Source: a virus
Direction: 5' to 3' (one strand)
Virus record (IMG/VR): IMGVR_UViG_3300037189_018651
Span: 1-64,000 of that record
DNA length: 64,000 bases
Under the pieces are notes generated by a model that worked only from the letters and a program-made list of their open reading frames with translations, did no database searches and was not told the origin of the DNA. Shown in pieces: positions 1 through 8,296 of this stretch (position 1 is its first letter; every line of letters begins with the position of its first letter). Both the position numbers and the translations under genes were made by a program.

Positions 1-1
1 A

Positions 2-1222
2 GCTGAAAAAGTTGCTGAAAAAGAAGGAGCAAAAGCTCTTGAAAAAGAAGGTGCAAAAACAGCTGAAAAAGTTGCTGAAAAAGAAGGTGTTAAAGTAGCT
101 GAAAAAGAAGGTATCAAAGTAGCTGAAAAAGAAGGTATCAAAGTAGCTGAAAAAGCAGGTGCAAAAGCTTTAGGTAAAAGTGTACTTAAAAAAATACCTG
201 GTATAGGTTTAGTAGCGGGATTAGGTTTCGGTGCACAAAGAGCTCTTGAAGGGGATTGGACCGGGGCAGGTCTTGAAGTTGCTTCAGGTGCTGCAAGTAC
301 GTTACCAGGTGCAGGTACTGCTGCTAGTATAGGTATTGACGCAGCTTTAGCAGGTAGAGATATATATAAAGCAACACATCCCGAACCTGGTAAACAAGGG
401 GAAGAGGCTAAAACAGAAACTACCGATAAGAAAACACCTGAGACAGTAAAACCTGCTGAAGCACCAAAAGGCATTAATCCAGAAAATTGGAAACAACTTA
501 ACCCTGAACAACAAAAAGAAATAACTAAAAATCTAGAAACAGCTCCTTTGGGTAAAGCTACAGCTCTTTTAACTGCACAGCAAAAAGTAAAATCAATGTC
601 TGCTGAAAATCAGTTAAAAAATAATAATCAGACAGAAGGTACATTAAAGGAGGGTAAAATTGAACCGGTTTCTACCCCCGAGACAGCTAAAGCTGAAAGT
701 ATCAAACCCGAGACAGCTAAAGCTGAAAGTATCAAACCCGAGACAGCTAAAGCTGAACCATCTAAACCGGTTTTAACTGATGAGCAGCAATTAGCTAAAA
801 CAACAGCAGAGCTACACGACAAAACATCATCTCTTAAATCTCAGATTGAAAAAGCGTCTGAGAATGTAAATTCACCTGATTATATAAAGAATGAATTTAA
901 ATCAAAGAAACCTGAACCTATAGTTGAACCCTCTATTAAAGAAAAAACGCAAACTGCAGCAAATAGTGACGACAAATCTAGTGAAATAGCTGAGAATACT
1001 AAAAATACTTACGGTGCTGTTAAAGAACTTAGCATGAATATGCAATCATTAGCTAAAGCGATTGCTAATAGTCAAGGAATGCCATCTCCGCCTGACGACC
1101 AAACTATTAATATTAATGCTTCTCCTGACTCAGGTCCTTCTCCTGTAGATTTTGCACGTAATTTTAACAGCGCCGTAGCTCAAAAAAGAACAGAATTTCT
1201 AAACGCCTTTTACGAAGGATAA
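2..1222 (+). CDS. Tail tape-measure-like protein, C-terminal part (5' end outside window)
   Basis: The reading frame is open from base 2 to the stop at 1222 (406 residues), so this is the C-terminal part of a longer protein. An internal TTG at 548 is not a credible start because coding continues upstream. The visible N-terminal part is a run of eight-residue AEKEGxKx repeats. A Gly/Ala-rich hydrophobic stretch follows at about residues 60-120, of the kind common near the C-termini of large phage tape-measure proteins. Then come three copies of a PETAKAESIK decapeptide and a polar helical tail. It lies directly before tail-tube and hub genes, where T4 has gp29. The tape-measure role is inferred from composition and position. 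Confidence 0.55.
   Translation, partial: AEKVAEKEGAKALEKEGAKTAEKVAEKEGVKVAEKEGIKVAEKEGIKVAEKAGAKALGKSVLKKIPGIGLVAGLGFGAQRALEGDWTGAGLEVASGAASTLPGAGTAASIGIDAALAGRDIYKATHPEPGKQGEEAKTETTDKKTPETVKPAEAPKGINPENWKQLNPEQQKEITKNLETAPLGKATALLTAQQKVKSMSAENQLKNNNQTEGTLKEGKIEPVSTPETAKAESIKPETAKAESIKPETAKAEPSKPVLTDEQQLAKTTAELHDKTSSLKSQIEKASENVNSPDYIKNEFKSKKPEPIVEPSIKEKTQTAANSDDKSSEIAENTKNTYGAVKELSMNMQSLAKAIANSQGMPSPPDDQTININASPDSGPSPVDFARNFNSAVAQKRTEFLNAFYEG
677..757 (+). repeat. Tandem 30-bp repeat inside the tape-measure-like gene
   Basis: A 30-bp unit encoding PETAKAESIK occurs twice perfectly and a third time in part (677-706, 707-736, 737-757). The copies are almost identical in DNA, which suggests recent slippage or duplication and possible length variation between relatives. 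Confidence 0.85.
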
Positions 1223-1225
1223 ATA
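1218..1225 (+). promoter_or_regulatory. Late-type promoter octamer GATAAATA
   Basis: GATAAATA lies 13 bases before the ATG at 1239 and spans the stop codon of the preceding gene. It matches the T4 late -10 element except at the first base. Confidence 0.5.
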
Positions 1226-1238
1226 CTATATACGATAA

Positions 1239-2423
1239 ATGGCTACTAAACTCTTTACATACAACGCAAAAGGAACACGCGATAACCCTGGCAGTACAAC
1301 TAGCGGTCATGATAAATTAGGCGCTGGTGGTCAGTTAGAGCCAGGATCCTATGGAGGCGATATTAATGTTGTAACAGGGTGGCCCTGGACACTTACACCA
1401 CCTTCATCTCCTGCTCTAGACGAAGTACCTTATGTATGGATGAAAGAATATCTTTATCTTGAAAGTCAAATGAGAGCAGAAGCTACCACGTCTTTAGCAC
1501 TACCTAAAGGTTTAGCTGCAGCAGCTACTGATGGTGTAAGTAGTTCACCGTACGATAAATTATATGATCACGATAATCCTACAAATTTTTCATATACATT
1601 TCCGTATTTTGATAATACTGCGTACTCTACAACAAATACTTGGCAAGAAGTAAGCGATGAAGGTTTAGTAGGAGGGCTTATTAAAGAAGGTGCTGGAGCA
1701 TTAGAAGGATTAGGTTCTAGAAGAGGAGGTAAGTTAGGCAGATTGATGAACCTTGGAGGAAAAGCTATCGGTCAAGCTTCAGATAAAATGGGGCTTGTAA
1801 AAGATCTTGCTTTTAAGGCAACATCCCCGTCTGCAAAAGCTATAGACAAACCTAAGCTGTGGGTTAACGGTGAAGCAAGATCGTTATCTATTTCTTTCCC
1901 ATTATACAACACTATAGTAACCGGTAAAGAACAAAATTATAGTGATATAATACAAAAGAACTGGGAGTTATGTTACCTACTAACCTATCAAAATCTCTTT
2001 AATAAGAGAACATATTTTACAAACACACCTCCAGTATTTTATGAGGTAGTTGTTCCGGGTGTACATTATAGTAAAGCCTCCTACGTAAGTAATTTAAAAA
2101 TTACACATGCAGGCAATATACGTTCAATGAAATTTGATTGGCTAGGTAACGGTAGTGCAGATTACAATATACCTGATGCTTATATTGTTAATATAACCCT
2201 ACAAGATATGTTAGTCAATAGTAAAAATTTATTTAACGTTGTAGGTAACCCCCAAGTCACAGCTTCTAAAAAACCTGGCTCAACATCAGGTACAGGCTCC
2301 GGATCTGGTTCAAATCCTGGTACAGTTCCGAGTAGCCCTAACGTACAGAATATTAATAGTCCCGGAGGAGTTCAAGGCGGTGGAGGCGAATTCGGAGGTG
2401 GTGGAGGAGGCTCTTCTTTTTAA
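1239..2423 (+). CDS. Baseplate/tail-tube junction protein, gp48/gp54-like
   Basis: This 394-residue protein begins 16 bases after the tape-measure stop. Residues about 205-335 form a structured domain with a PPVFYEVVVPGV segment and a closing IPDAYIVNITLQ stretch. I associate this pattern with tail-tube initiator or cap proteins of T4-like phages. The middle (about 140-200) is Gly/Ala/Lys-rich. The last 60 residues are a Gly/Ser-rich low-complexity tail. T4 places gp48 and gp54 immediately after gp29, and this order is repeated here. The assignment rests on order and a loose motif match. It could be another tube-proximal baseplate protein. Confidence 0.45.
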   Translation: MATKLFTYNAKGTRDNPGSTTSGHDKLGAGGQLEPGSYGGDINVVTGWPWTLTPPSSPALDEVPYVWMKEYLYLESQMRAEATTSLALPKGLAAAATDGVSSSPYDKLYDHDNPTNFSYTFPYFDNTAYSTTNTWQEVSDEGLVGGLIKEGAGALEGLGSRRGGKLGRLMNLGGKAIGQASDKMGLVKDLAFKATSPSAKAIDKPKLWVNGEARSLSISFPLYNTIVTGKEQNYSDIIQKNWELCYLLTYQNLFNKRTYFTNTPPVFYEVVVPGVHYSKASYVSNLKITHAGNIRSMKFDWLGNGSADYNIPDAYIVNITLQDMLVNSKNLFNVVGNPQVTASKKPGSTSGTGSGSGSNPGTVPSSPNVQNINSPGGVQGGGGEFGGGGGGSSF

Positions 2424-2431
2424 TATAACAT

Positions 2432-2770
2432 ATGGATCAGAATCAAATTACAGATTTACCTCTTCTTAATCAGGAGAACTATGAAAATATCTTTAACGTC
2501 TATAAAGACGAAAATAATAGATATTATTACAATCTATTACAAAGTGTAGTAATACCTAGTAATTTACCTGAATCCTTTTTTACAAAATATACTGTAGTTT
2601 ACGGTGATACATTACCGTACGTTTCGTATAAAACATTAGGAGATATACATCTCTGGTGGGTAATAGCAAACATAAACAAAATTATTGACCCGACAAAGCA
2701 ACTAATGCCGAATGATGTATTAAAAATACCAACACCCAGCGTATTAAGAAGTATTCTTAATCAGATATAA
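2432..2770 (+). CDS. 53: Baseplate wedge protein gp53-like (LysM-like fold)
   Basis: This 112-residue protein has a LysM/tail-protein-X-like segment: FTKYTVVYGDTLPYVSY, then LGDIHLWWVIANIN, then a DP...L.NDVLKIP ending. The order gDt, lWwvI, NkI and lkIP is typical of gp53-type wedge subunits that clamp baseplate wedges together. It lies between the gp48/54-like and hub genes with 8- and 3-base gaps, consistent with one late operon. No Shine-Dalgarno site precedes it. Confidence 0.65.
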   Translation: MDQNQITDLPLLNQENYENIFNVYKDENNRYYYNLLQSVVIPSNLPESFFTKYTVVYGDTLPYVSYKTLGDIHLWWVIANINKIIDPTKQLMPNDVLKIPTPSVLRSILNQI

Positions 2771-2773
2771 TAA

Positions 2774-4492
2774 ATGGCTACACCTAATTTATATAACGTA
2801 TTACATCCTGCTCAAGCTGCTTTGAGTAATACACCTGATGTTCGAAAGCCGTACGACTACAATCAATCGTCAACGGATAACGGTCTACCAGCTAATTCAC
2901 CAGGCGGCCCACTTGCTAATACCGAAACACCAAAACAGAATTATAGTTATAATACAAAATTATATTCCGTACAAATATCAATTAGTAATTTTATAGCGTC
3001 TCAAACTTTTAGTTTAGCGCCTAATTCAATTATAGACTTTACAATTGAAGAGTCTCTTGCTGATTGGGTTACAAAAGGTACGCTAACTTTTACTTACAAG
3101 CATGATGTTCTAGATAAAATCTTTACATTTAGAAACGACGGGTACGATACAATAAACGTACAGATATATCCAGTATCTGTTGTCGGTGACCGTTCAGTCG
3201 ATCCTACAACAGGTCAACCACTCCCTGATTTAAAACAAAAAGATTGGGAATTAAACTATTTGTTTTCAATTTATAATATTGAAGATTTACCTAAACCACC
3301 GGGTGCAACAGGTGCAGCAAGTGCTTCTTTAAAGTGTAAAAAATTATATTTTAGAGATTTTCGTTATCATGAACTTTCAACAAATACGATTCAGTATTCA
3401 ACTGCTACATCAAAAAGTAACCCTGACGTAAATGCAGATACTCCTGATTATGCAAGAAGTTTATCTACTGGTAAAATAATAAAAGAAGTTATTCAACAAA
3501 CTTTAACAGACGAAAGCATAAACAAAATAACAACTAATCAGGACGATTGGGACGATGGAGCTTCCTCATTGTTTTTAACCGCTCCTACTGCTACTACAGC
3601 ATATGATCTGTTAATGTATGCTTATAAGAGACATGTAAGTGCTATAAAATCAAAAGATGTTAATGATTTTTGTATTTTAAGTATTGAACGCGGACCTAAA
3701 TTCGGTGACAAAGGTGTCTTTACATTAAGACCGATGTCAAAGTACTTTAGTCAAGCCGGTAAAGACCCTGAGAACCCTGGTGAGTTTCAAATTGAGCACT
3801 TTTTTATACAGGACTTTAACGACAATATAGAAGCTAAAGGTAAAAAACCTAAGACAGGTAAGTTTAGAGCTCCAAGAAAAGATTCAGGTAAGATTGTAGG
3901 TAAAGATAAAACACTTGTAGATTATAGTTATATTCGTTCATACGAATATGTTGAGGTATCCCCTATGATAAACGCTAACACATTTGTTAGTAGACCGGTT
4001 TATTCCTATGATTTATCAAAAAGAGAATTTAATATTGAGTTTAAAACTAATACTGTTACAGATGCAAAAACTTTTATAGGTGAGCAATATGTTAAGCAAG
4101 TACTAACAAAAGACGGTTCACCTAATAATTTTCAAATAACGATTGCGGAGAATAAAAAAGATAAAAATATTAATCCTATTTTCTCACTCTACGGTCAAAA
4201 CAAAATATTAAGAGAAGCTGACGGTGTACAAAAACTACTACAGTTAGGTATATTTCAAAATGCTTGTATCGTCTTTACTGTACCTGGTCTTACGTCTCGA
4301 GTAACAGGTCGCTTTATAGGTATTGATAGAGTACAAGGCAGTCTAAATGACGCTTTCGACGATAAGTTTTGCGGTCAATGGTTTATTATAAATATAAGAC
4401 ATATATTTCAAGGTACACAATACTTAAATGAAATAACAGCAATCAAGTTGCATCGCTACTTTACAACGATTAAATTTCCTAAAACACTATGA
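2774..4492 (+). CDS. Baseplate hub protein, gp27-like
   Basis: This 572-residue protein fits the hub subunit that joins the tail tube to the spike. It has a beta-rich N-terminal domain (about 60-170, with YSVQISISNFIAS and FTFRNDG segments) and a middle domain around IIKEVIQQTL. The C-terminus has GRFIGID, then DKFCGQWFIINIRHIFQG and a closing NEITAIKLHR strand. This ending resembles gp27/tail-protein-D hub proteins, where a G-x-W-x-I/V-x-x-x-x-H strand precedes the last beta hairpin. It follows gp53 by three bases and overlaps the next gene by ATGA. The hub role is inferred from architecture and order. Confidence 0.55.
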   Translation: MATPNLYNVLHPAQAALSNTPDVRKPYDYNQSSTDNGLPANSPGGPLANTETPKQNYSYNTKLYSVQISISNFIASQTFSLAPNSIIDFTIEESLADWVTKGTLTFTYKHDVLDKIFTFRNDGYDTINVQIYPVSVVGDRSVDPTTGQPLPDLKQKDWELNYLFSIYNIEDLPKPPGATGAASASLKCKKLYFRDFRYHELSTNTIQYSTATSKSNPDVNADTPDYARSLSTGKIIKEVIQQTLTDESINKITTNQDDWDDGASSLFLTAPTATTAYDLLMYAYKRHVSAIKSKDVNDFCILSIERGPKFGDKGVFTLRPMSKYFSQAGKDPENPGEFQIEHFFIQDFNDNIEAKGKKPKTGKFRAPRKDSGKIVGKDKTLVDYSYIRSYEYVEVSPMINANTFVSRPVYSYDLSKREFNIEFKTNTVTDAKTFIGEQYVKQVLTKDGSPNNFQITIAENKKDKNINPIFSLYGQNKILREADGVQKLLQLGIFQNACIVFTVPGLTSRVTGRFIGIDRVQGSLNDAFDDKFCGQWFIINIRHIFQGTQYLNEITAIKLHRYFTTIKFPKTL

Positions 4493-4731
4493 ACTTCTTT
4501 ACATCACTAGAATACGTAAACGGGCAATATCAGGGCGTTGTATATCGTTCAGGTAATAACGCTTTATTATATCGTTCTCAGTCTTACCCCACACAGCAGG
4601 AAGCAATGTCTGACGTTAGTACATATCTATTAAAGAATAATCAGCAGATATCCCAGCCTCAAGCTGCTACACCTAATATAAGTGTATCCCAAATTCCTGC
4701 TGCTCCACCTAGAAAGTGTTGTGGTCGTTAA
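4489..4731 (+). CDS. Small conserved-looking phage protein ending in CCGR
   Basis: An 80-residue protein of unknown function. Its start overlaps the hub-gene stop (ATGA), indicating translational coupling. The N-terminal half looks like a compact beta-beta-alpha unit (QYQGVVYRSGNNALLYRS, then a helix). The C-terminal half is Gln/Pro-rich and ends RKCCGR, whose paired cysteines could bind metal or form disulfides. Its last four bases overlap the end of the convergent clamp-loader gene. Confidence 0.6.
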   Translation: MNFFTSLEYVNGQYQGVVYRSGNNALLYRSQSYPTQQEAMSDVSTYLLKNNQQISQPQAATPNISVSQIPAAPPRKCCGR

Positions 4732-5645
4732 GATCTAATCTTTAAACAGCTGCTAAACCAGTTTATCTCTTTATCTACTACAATAGAATCTCTATACATA
4801 GCTTCTGATATATTCAGAAGTATAGAAGATTTATCGTTGATTGTAGTATGATTATAAACTGCTTCAAACATCTCTTTTAGTAGTTGAAGATAATCACCAG
4901 AAAAATCCTGTTCGTGTTCGATAGTATATTTTCTAATATCTGTTAGATCAACTTTCTTAATCAATAAGTCATCAACAATCTTTTCAGCTACATTCTTAGA
5001 GCTATTTGTTTTAATGTATAATGTACCTGAGTAAGAAAACTTCTGTACGTCATTGATAATACGACGAAGATCAGGAGCATTACGACGCACATACTCAATA
5101 AGCTTTGGCTTCTCCTCTTCAGGTACTGTTATGTCCTGATCTTTTAAAACGTGTACAACTCTACCGAGAATACCGTTAAATGGAGGTATAAGATTAAAAA
5201 TCTGACAACGGGATTGAAGTGCAGGTATAATCTTAAACAGATAGTTACACGTAAAAATAAAACGAGTATTATCTGGATACTCTTCAATTACATTACGAAG
5301 AGCTTTCTGTGAATCAAGAGTTAAAGCATCACACTCGTCAAATAGAATAACCTTAAGCTTACCGTCGAGGGACTTAGTTTGTGCAAAGCTAATTACTTTT
5401 GTACGAATTGTATCAATACCGTTTTCGTCAGAAGCGTTAATATACAAATACTGACAATCAAGTATATCATTAACAATGATCTTCGATAGAGAGGTCTTAC
5501 CTGTACCCGGAGAACCTGCAAAGAGCAAATTAGGTATCTCTTCTCTTTCTTTTAAAGACTTAAAAAAGTCGTGCTCGTCCTTTGACAGGACAAGCTCTTC
5601 TAAAGTCTTAGGACGATATTTCTCTACAAATAGACCTTGAAACAT
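4728..5645 (-). CDS. 44: Sliding clamp loader ATPase, gp44-type
   Basis: A 305-residue AAA+ ATPase of the T4 gp44/RFC-small/DnaX family that opens and loads the sliding clamp onto DNA. It starts with the clamp-loader signature VEKYRPKTLEEL. Walker A is GSPGTGKT (residues 44-51), Walker B is VILFDECDA (about 99-107), and the SRC arginine-finger motif is at 145-147. The length is close to T4 gp44. In T4-like phages the clamp also activates late transcription, which fits the many late-type octamers here. The gp62 and gp45 partners are not seen in the window. A sigma70-like promoter lies just upstream. Confidence 0.93.
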   Translation of the reverse strand: MFQGLFVEKYRPKTLEELVLSKDEHDFFKSLKEREEIPNLLFAGSPGTGKTSLSKIIVNDILDCQYLYINASDENGIDTIRTKVISFAQTKSLDGKLKVILFDECDALTLDSQKALRNVIEEYPDNTRFIFTCNYLFKIIPALQSRCQIFNLIPPFNGILGRVVHVLKDQDITVPEEEKPKLIEYVRRNAPDLRRIINDVQKFSYSGTLYIKTNSSKNVAEKIVDDLLIKKVDLTDIRKYTIEHEQDFSGDYLQLLKEMFEAVYNHTTINDKSSILLNISEAMYRDSIVVDKEINWFSSCLKIRS

Positions 5646-5651
5646 AAAGCG

Positions 5652-5680
5652 ATTATACGCTTAATTTCCAGAAGATCCAA
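5652..5680 (-). promoter_or_regulatory. Sigma70-like promoter for the clamp-loader gene
   Basis: On the minus strand TTGGAT (5680-5675), a 17-base spacer and TATAAT (5657-5652) end six bases before the clamp-loader ATG. The -35 is a partial match and lies inside the dUTPase coding end. Confidence 0.45.
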
Positions 5681-6164
5681 AGCCATTTTCGCCTCTTGTA
5701 GAATCAGTAGCTTCTGTTACAAACTGAACATTTTCTTCAGTTACTACAATAAGAGGGTAGAGAACAAGCTGGGCAATACGATCACCTTTCTTAACCTGGT
5801 AATCAGTATTAGAGCTATTAATAAGCCTTACACCCATATCCCCACGATAGCCGTTATCAATAATACCGTTAAAAGCAGAGATGTTATGCTTAAACTGAAG
5901 ACCGGAACGGCTCTCAATACGAATCCAGAAACCAGGAGGAACCTGGGCAAGTTTTAAACCTACAGGAACAATATTAGCACCTCTTGCAGGAATTAGTGTA
6001 TCTTCTACTGCAGTAACATCATAACCTGAATCACCAAAAACAGGATCCTTATGGTTACGTACAGGTAGTACTGCATCAGGATGAGTTTTAACGAATAGAA
6101 GTCTATAGAGTTCCTGAAGTTCTTCCTTAGACTTACCTTGTAGTTCTTGTACTGTGTTACTCAT
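5661..6164 (-). CDS. dut: dUTPase (deoxyuridine 5'-triphosphate nucleotidohydrolase)
   Basis: This 167-residue trimeric-type dUTPase hydrolyses dUTP to dUMP and pyrophosphate, keeping uracil out of phage DNA and feeding dTMP synthesis. All five family motifs are present: DSGYDVTA (45-52), SRSGL (85-89), NGIIDNGYRGDMGV (99-112, with the catalytic Asp and the uracil-contacting Tyr), KGDRIAQLV (126-134) and RGENGFGSSG (157-166). About 30 helical residues precede motif 1. The start overlaps the stop of an upstream 54-residue gene (ATGAGTAA), indicating translational coupling. The clamp loader follows 15 bases downstream. Confidence 0.96.
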   Translation of the reverse strand: MSNTVQELQGKSKEELQELYRLLFVKTHPDAVLPVRNHKDPVFGDSGYDVTAVEDTLIPARGANIVPVGLKLAQVPPGFWIRIESRSGLQFKHNISAFNGIIDNGYRGDMGVRLINSSNTDYQVKKGDRIAQLVLYPLIVVTEENVQFVTEATDSTRGENGFGSSGN

Positions 6165-6321
6165 TGATTAATTGTCTCCCGGTATAGTTATCTTCTTTGA
6201 TTTCACCGATTGGTTCCTGACCTGCTTTTACAGCATTAGTCTGGAGCCATTGAATTAATTGATCTTGCTTCTCATCAGGTACAATAAAAGTACCGTAGAG
6301 AGTGTTGACTGTAATACTCAT
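6157..6321 (-). CDS. Small protein (54 aa) coupled to dUTPase
   Basis: The reading frame starts at ATG 6321 and ends with TAA inside the first codons of dUTPase (8-base overlap). The protein begins MSITVNTLYGTFIVPDEKQ and looks like one beta hairpin followed by a short helix (QDQLIQWLQTNAVKAG). It fills an otherwise empty gap, has a sigma70-like promoter just upstream, and is probably the first gene of the dUTPase/clamp-loader operon. Function unknown. Confidence 0.65.
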   Translation of the reverse strand: MSITVNTLYGTFIVPDEKQDQLIQWLQTNAVKAGQEPIGEIKEDNYTGRQLINE

Positions 6322-6341
6322 ATCTATTAAATTAATATACT

Positions 6342-6369
6342 ATTATAAATAATCAACAATGTCGGACAA
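6342..6369 (-). promoter_or_regulatory. Sigma70-like promoter for the dUTPase operon
   Basis: On the minus strand TTGTCC (6369-6364), a 16-base spacer and a perfect TATAAT (6347-6342) lie about 20 bases before the 54-aa gene. The element physically overlaps the plus-strand late octamer at 6344-6351 and the first codons of the gene at 6359. Confidence 0.55.
6344..6351 (+). promoter_or_regulatory. Late-type promoter octamer TATAAATA
   Basis: Perfect T4-late octamer, 7 bases before the ATG at 6359. It overlaps the opposing early-type -10 element. Confidence 0.65.
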
Positions 6370-6925
6370 TTTAAATACATTACTTGACGAGCTTTCTAGT
6401 TTTAGTTTTGAACCTACAACAGCTTTAGTACCTGCACCGGTAACAGATCTATCTGAAGATAAGGTTACTGAATTCGTTCTTAAAAAATCAGGAGAGCTTA
6501 TTGATGCAAGTATTCATTCTATTAACAGTGTAAAAGATCTTATTATACAAGGTCAAGATCCAGAAGAAATAGCTTCTCTTGCTTCATTAATAAATTCAGC
6601 AACAGGTGCGATTGAAATTCTCAATAAAACGATGCTTCAAAAGAAAAAAATTGAAGCAACAAAAGAAATTGAACAATTAAAAATAGAAGGTAAAAAACAA
6701 ATAGCAGCTTCTACTGTACAAACACCTACCCAAAACATAACAGGTAACACTATTACAAATAATAATACACAAGTTGTCTTAGCTTCTAGAGAAGAAATTA
6801 TGAAGCATATTTTAAGCGGTAAAACATTACCTGATCCAAATGTTATTGAAGCAGAGCTTGTACAAGGTAAAGAACCTGTACCTGTTAAAATAAAGGCAAG
6901 CGATATTTTAGCTCGAAATAGTTAA
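6359..6925 (+). CDS. Helical phage protein, possible small terminase subunit
   Basis: A 188-residue acidic protein. Residues about 35-115 are strongly helical (LIDASIHSINSVKDLI, then a Lys/Glu-rich coiled coil). A Thr/Asn-rich linker (118-140) and a C-terminal region with EEIMKHILSGKTLPDP follow. Length and the central helical hairpin are compatible with gp16-type small terminases of T4-like phages, which recognise DNA for packaging. However, no large terminase is adjacent, so this is only a suggestion. A scaffold or virion role is equally possible. A perfect late octamer sits 7 bases before the start. Confidence 0.3.
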   Translation: MSDNLNTLLDELSSFSFEPTTALVPAPVTDLSEDKVTEFVLKKSGELIDASIHSINSVKDLIIQGQDPEEIASLASLINSATGAIEILNKTMLQKKKIEATKEIEQLKIEGKKQIAASTVQTPTQNITGNTITNNNTQVVLASREEIMKHILSGKTLPDPNVIEAELVQGKEPVPVKIKASDILARNS

Positions 6926-6932
6926 AAACAGT

Positions 6933-6940
6933 AATAAATA
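6933..6940 (+). promoter_or_regulatory. Late-type promoter octamer AATAAATA
   Basis: Lies in the 29-base gap before the gene at 6955, 14 bases before its ATG. Confidence 0.5.
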
Positions 6941-6954
6941 TTTTACAATAGTAT

Positions 6955-7725
6955 ATGGCTACACTTTTTAATCCTCCAGGTGGTTCCCCGCCAGTTATAA
7001 CCTGCCCAGGAACAGGTCCTTGGTCAATTAGTCTAGATGATTGTATGGGCGATTCTCTGCAGTATATAAATGCCAATACAAATTATCTTACATGTCAAAT
7101 AAGTGCTGCTAAAATACAAGAACAAATAGATTATAACTATTTACTTTCTTTGATACACGGATTAAGTAGTAATGTGAACAATATTGGAAATTACCCTTAC
7201 ACAAGACTTGTTGAAGTTGCTAGTTCAGTTGAAGCACCAAGATTACTAAAAACAGTTACTAGTTCAACTGGTGCTGTAAACGGCTCAGCTGTTAATTTAT
7301 TTGCAGGTAGTACTCCAACAAGAACACTCAAAATTAGTAGTACACCTGTAAATCAACTTAATAATATCGGTATAACTATAAACAGCGACAATACATTTCA
7401 ATTTCCTTCAGTTGGAATATATAGGGTTGAATTAGACGGTCCAGGAATTGCTGTACCGTATGCTGACTTAAACGTTGCTTTAGATGCTTATCTTGTAGAT
7501 GATAGCAATAATGTTATACTGCAAGGGCCCGTAACTGTTGCTATTGATGCATGGGGAAGTAATTCGCCGCAAATAAGTATTAAAGGTCAATTTCAAGTTA
7601 CTTCTTTAACAACAAAGTATAAGTTCGTCGTTAGACGAGATGCTTCGACTGCGTTCGTAGTAGCGGCTCCAGTTGCAGTACCGTCTGCAATATTATTTGA
7701 TATTAATATCTGGAAAGTAGGTTAA
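6955..7725 (+). CDS. Virion fibre/decoration-like protein, GD-IN-N paralogue family
   Basis: This 256-residue protein belongs to a family of five in this window (others at 32807, 33583, 34286 and 35090). The family N-terminus is a C-x-GD-S-L-x-x-IN-x-N motif (here residues about 30-42), then a helix. This copy shares an IGNYPY motif (about residues 78-83) and the terminal WKVG with the copy at 35090. The C-terminal two thirds is beta-rich and probably forms a trimeric jelly-roll like many phage receptor-binding or head-fibre tips. Isolated between replication genes, it looks like a dispersed duplicate. The virion role is inferred from repeats, the late promoter and neighbours. Confidence 0.5.
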   Translation: MATLFNPPGGSPPVITCPGTGPWSISLDDCMGDSLQYINANTNYLTCQISAAKIQEQIDYNYLLSLIHGLSSNVNNIGNYPYTRLVEVASSVEAPRLLKTVTSSTGAVNGSAVNLFAGSTPTRTLKISSTPVNQLNNIGITINSDNTFQFPSVGIYRVELDGPGIAVPYADLNVALDAYLVDDSNNVILQGPVTVAIDAWGSNSPQISIKGQFQVTSLTTKYKFVVRRDASTAFVVAAPVAVPSAILFDINIWKVG

Positions 7726-8252
7726 AACCAATTAGGTTTATTACGCTTTGTCCAAGCAGCAAAAAGTTTATCGTACTTAATATAAAGTCTGTATTGCTCG
7801 ATAACAGATAGTTTATCAAAGTCTTTAATTTTACGACAGTTACTATCTTGACTGATAGCTACGGTAAAAGGTGTTAATGTATTAGTCGTATGAATAGTTT
7901 TATTCATATTGTCTTTGCACCAGAGAATAAATTCCTTAGTAAAATGCTCTGAGGAATCAGGCCAACGGTAATTACGTTCATTAAACATTTCTAGAGCATG
8001 TTCAACGAGCCATTCAAAATTAGCTCTAGATTCTTTAACCCAGATAGTACATTGATGTTTTGAATAACCTTTACCTGATGAACGAACCTTACCTGTTTTA
8101 GTTCTAGGACAATCAGATGAACTTAATTGCTCATTGGTAAACGCGTTTTGAAGCATAATAGCAGACTCTATCTGCATCTTAGAACGAACGTGTTTATCAC
8201 AAAGCTCCCTAGCAGAAACAATAGGATCGCTGTCGGTTACAAATATATTCAT
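7722..8252 (-). CDS. Conserved phage protein, MNIFVTDxDP family (unknown function)
   Basis: A 176-residue protein beginning MNIFVTDSDPIVSARELC, then DKHVRSKMQIESAIML. I recognise this N-terminal pattern from proteins widespread in large phages and loosely linked to the pyrimidine-dimer glycosylase (Pyr_excise) superfamily. No catalytic residue can be assigned safely. A Lys/Arg/His-rich segment around residue 60 could contact nucleic acid. It is the gene after NrdA on the minus strand with its own sigma70-like promoter, so an early nucleotide or DNA-metabolism role is plausible but unproven. Confidence 0.6.
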   Translation of the reverse strand: MNIFVTDSDPIVSARELCDKHVRSKMQIESAIMLQNAFTNEQLSSSDCPRTKTGKVRSSGKGYSKHQCTIWVKESRANFEWLVEHALEMFNERNYRWPDSSEHFTKEFILWCKDNMNKTIHTTNTLTPFTVAISQDSNCRKIKDFDKLSVIEQYRLYIKYDKLFAAWTKRNKPNWF

Positions 8253-8258
8253 GCCACC

Positions 8259-8287
8259 ATAATAGATGGCATTTTATAAACAGGCAA
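8259..8287 (-). promoter_or_regulatory. Sigma70-like promoter
   Basis: On the minus strand TTGCCT (8287-8282), a 17-base spacer and TATTAT (8264-8259) end six bases before the ATG at 8252. Confidence 0.5.
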
Positions 8288-8296
8288 GCTTAAAGC

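Noticed and set aside
628-822. Minus-strand frame opposite the decapeptide repeats
   Set aside because: A low-complexity mirror of the repeat-containing plus-strand gene. No start signal and no plausible protein.
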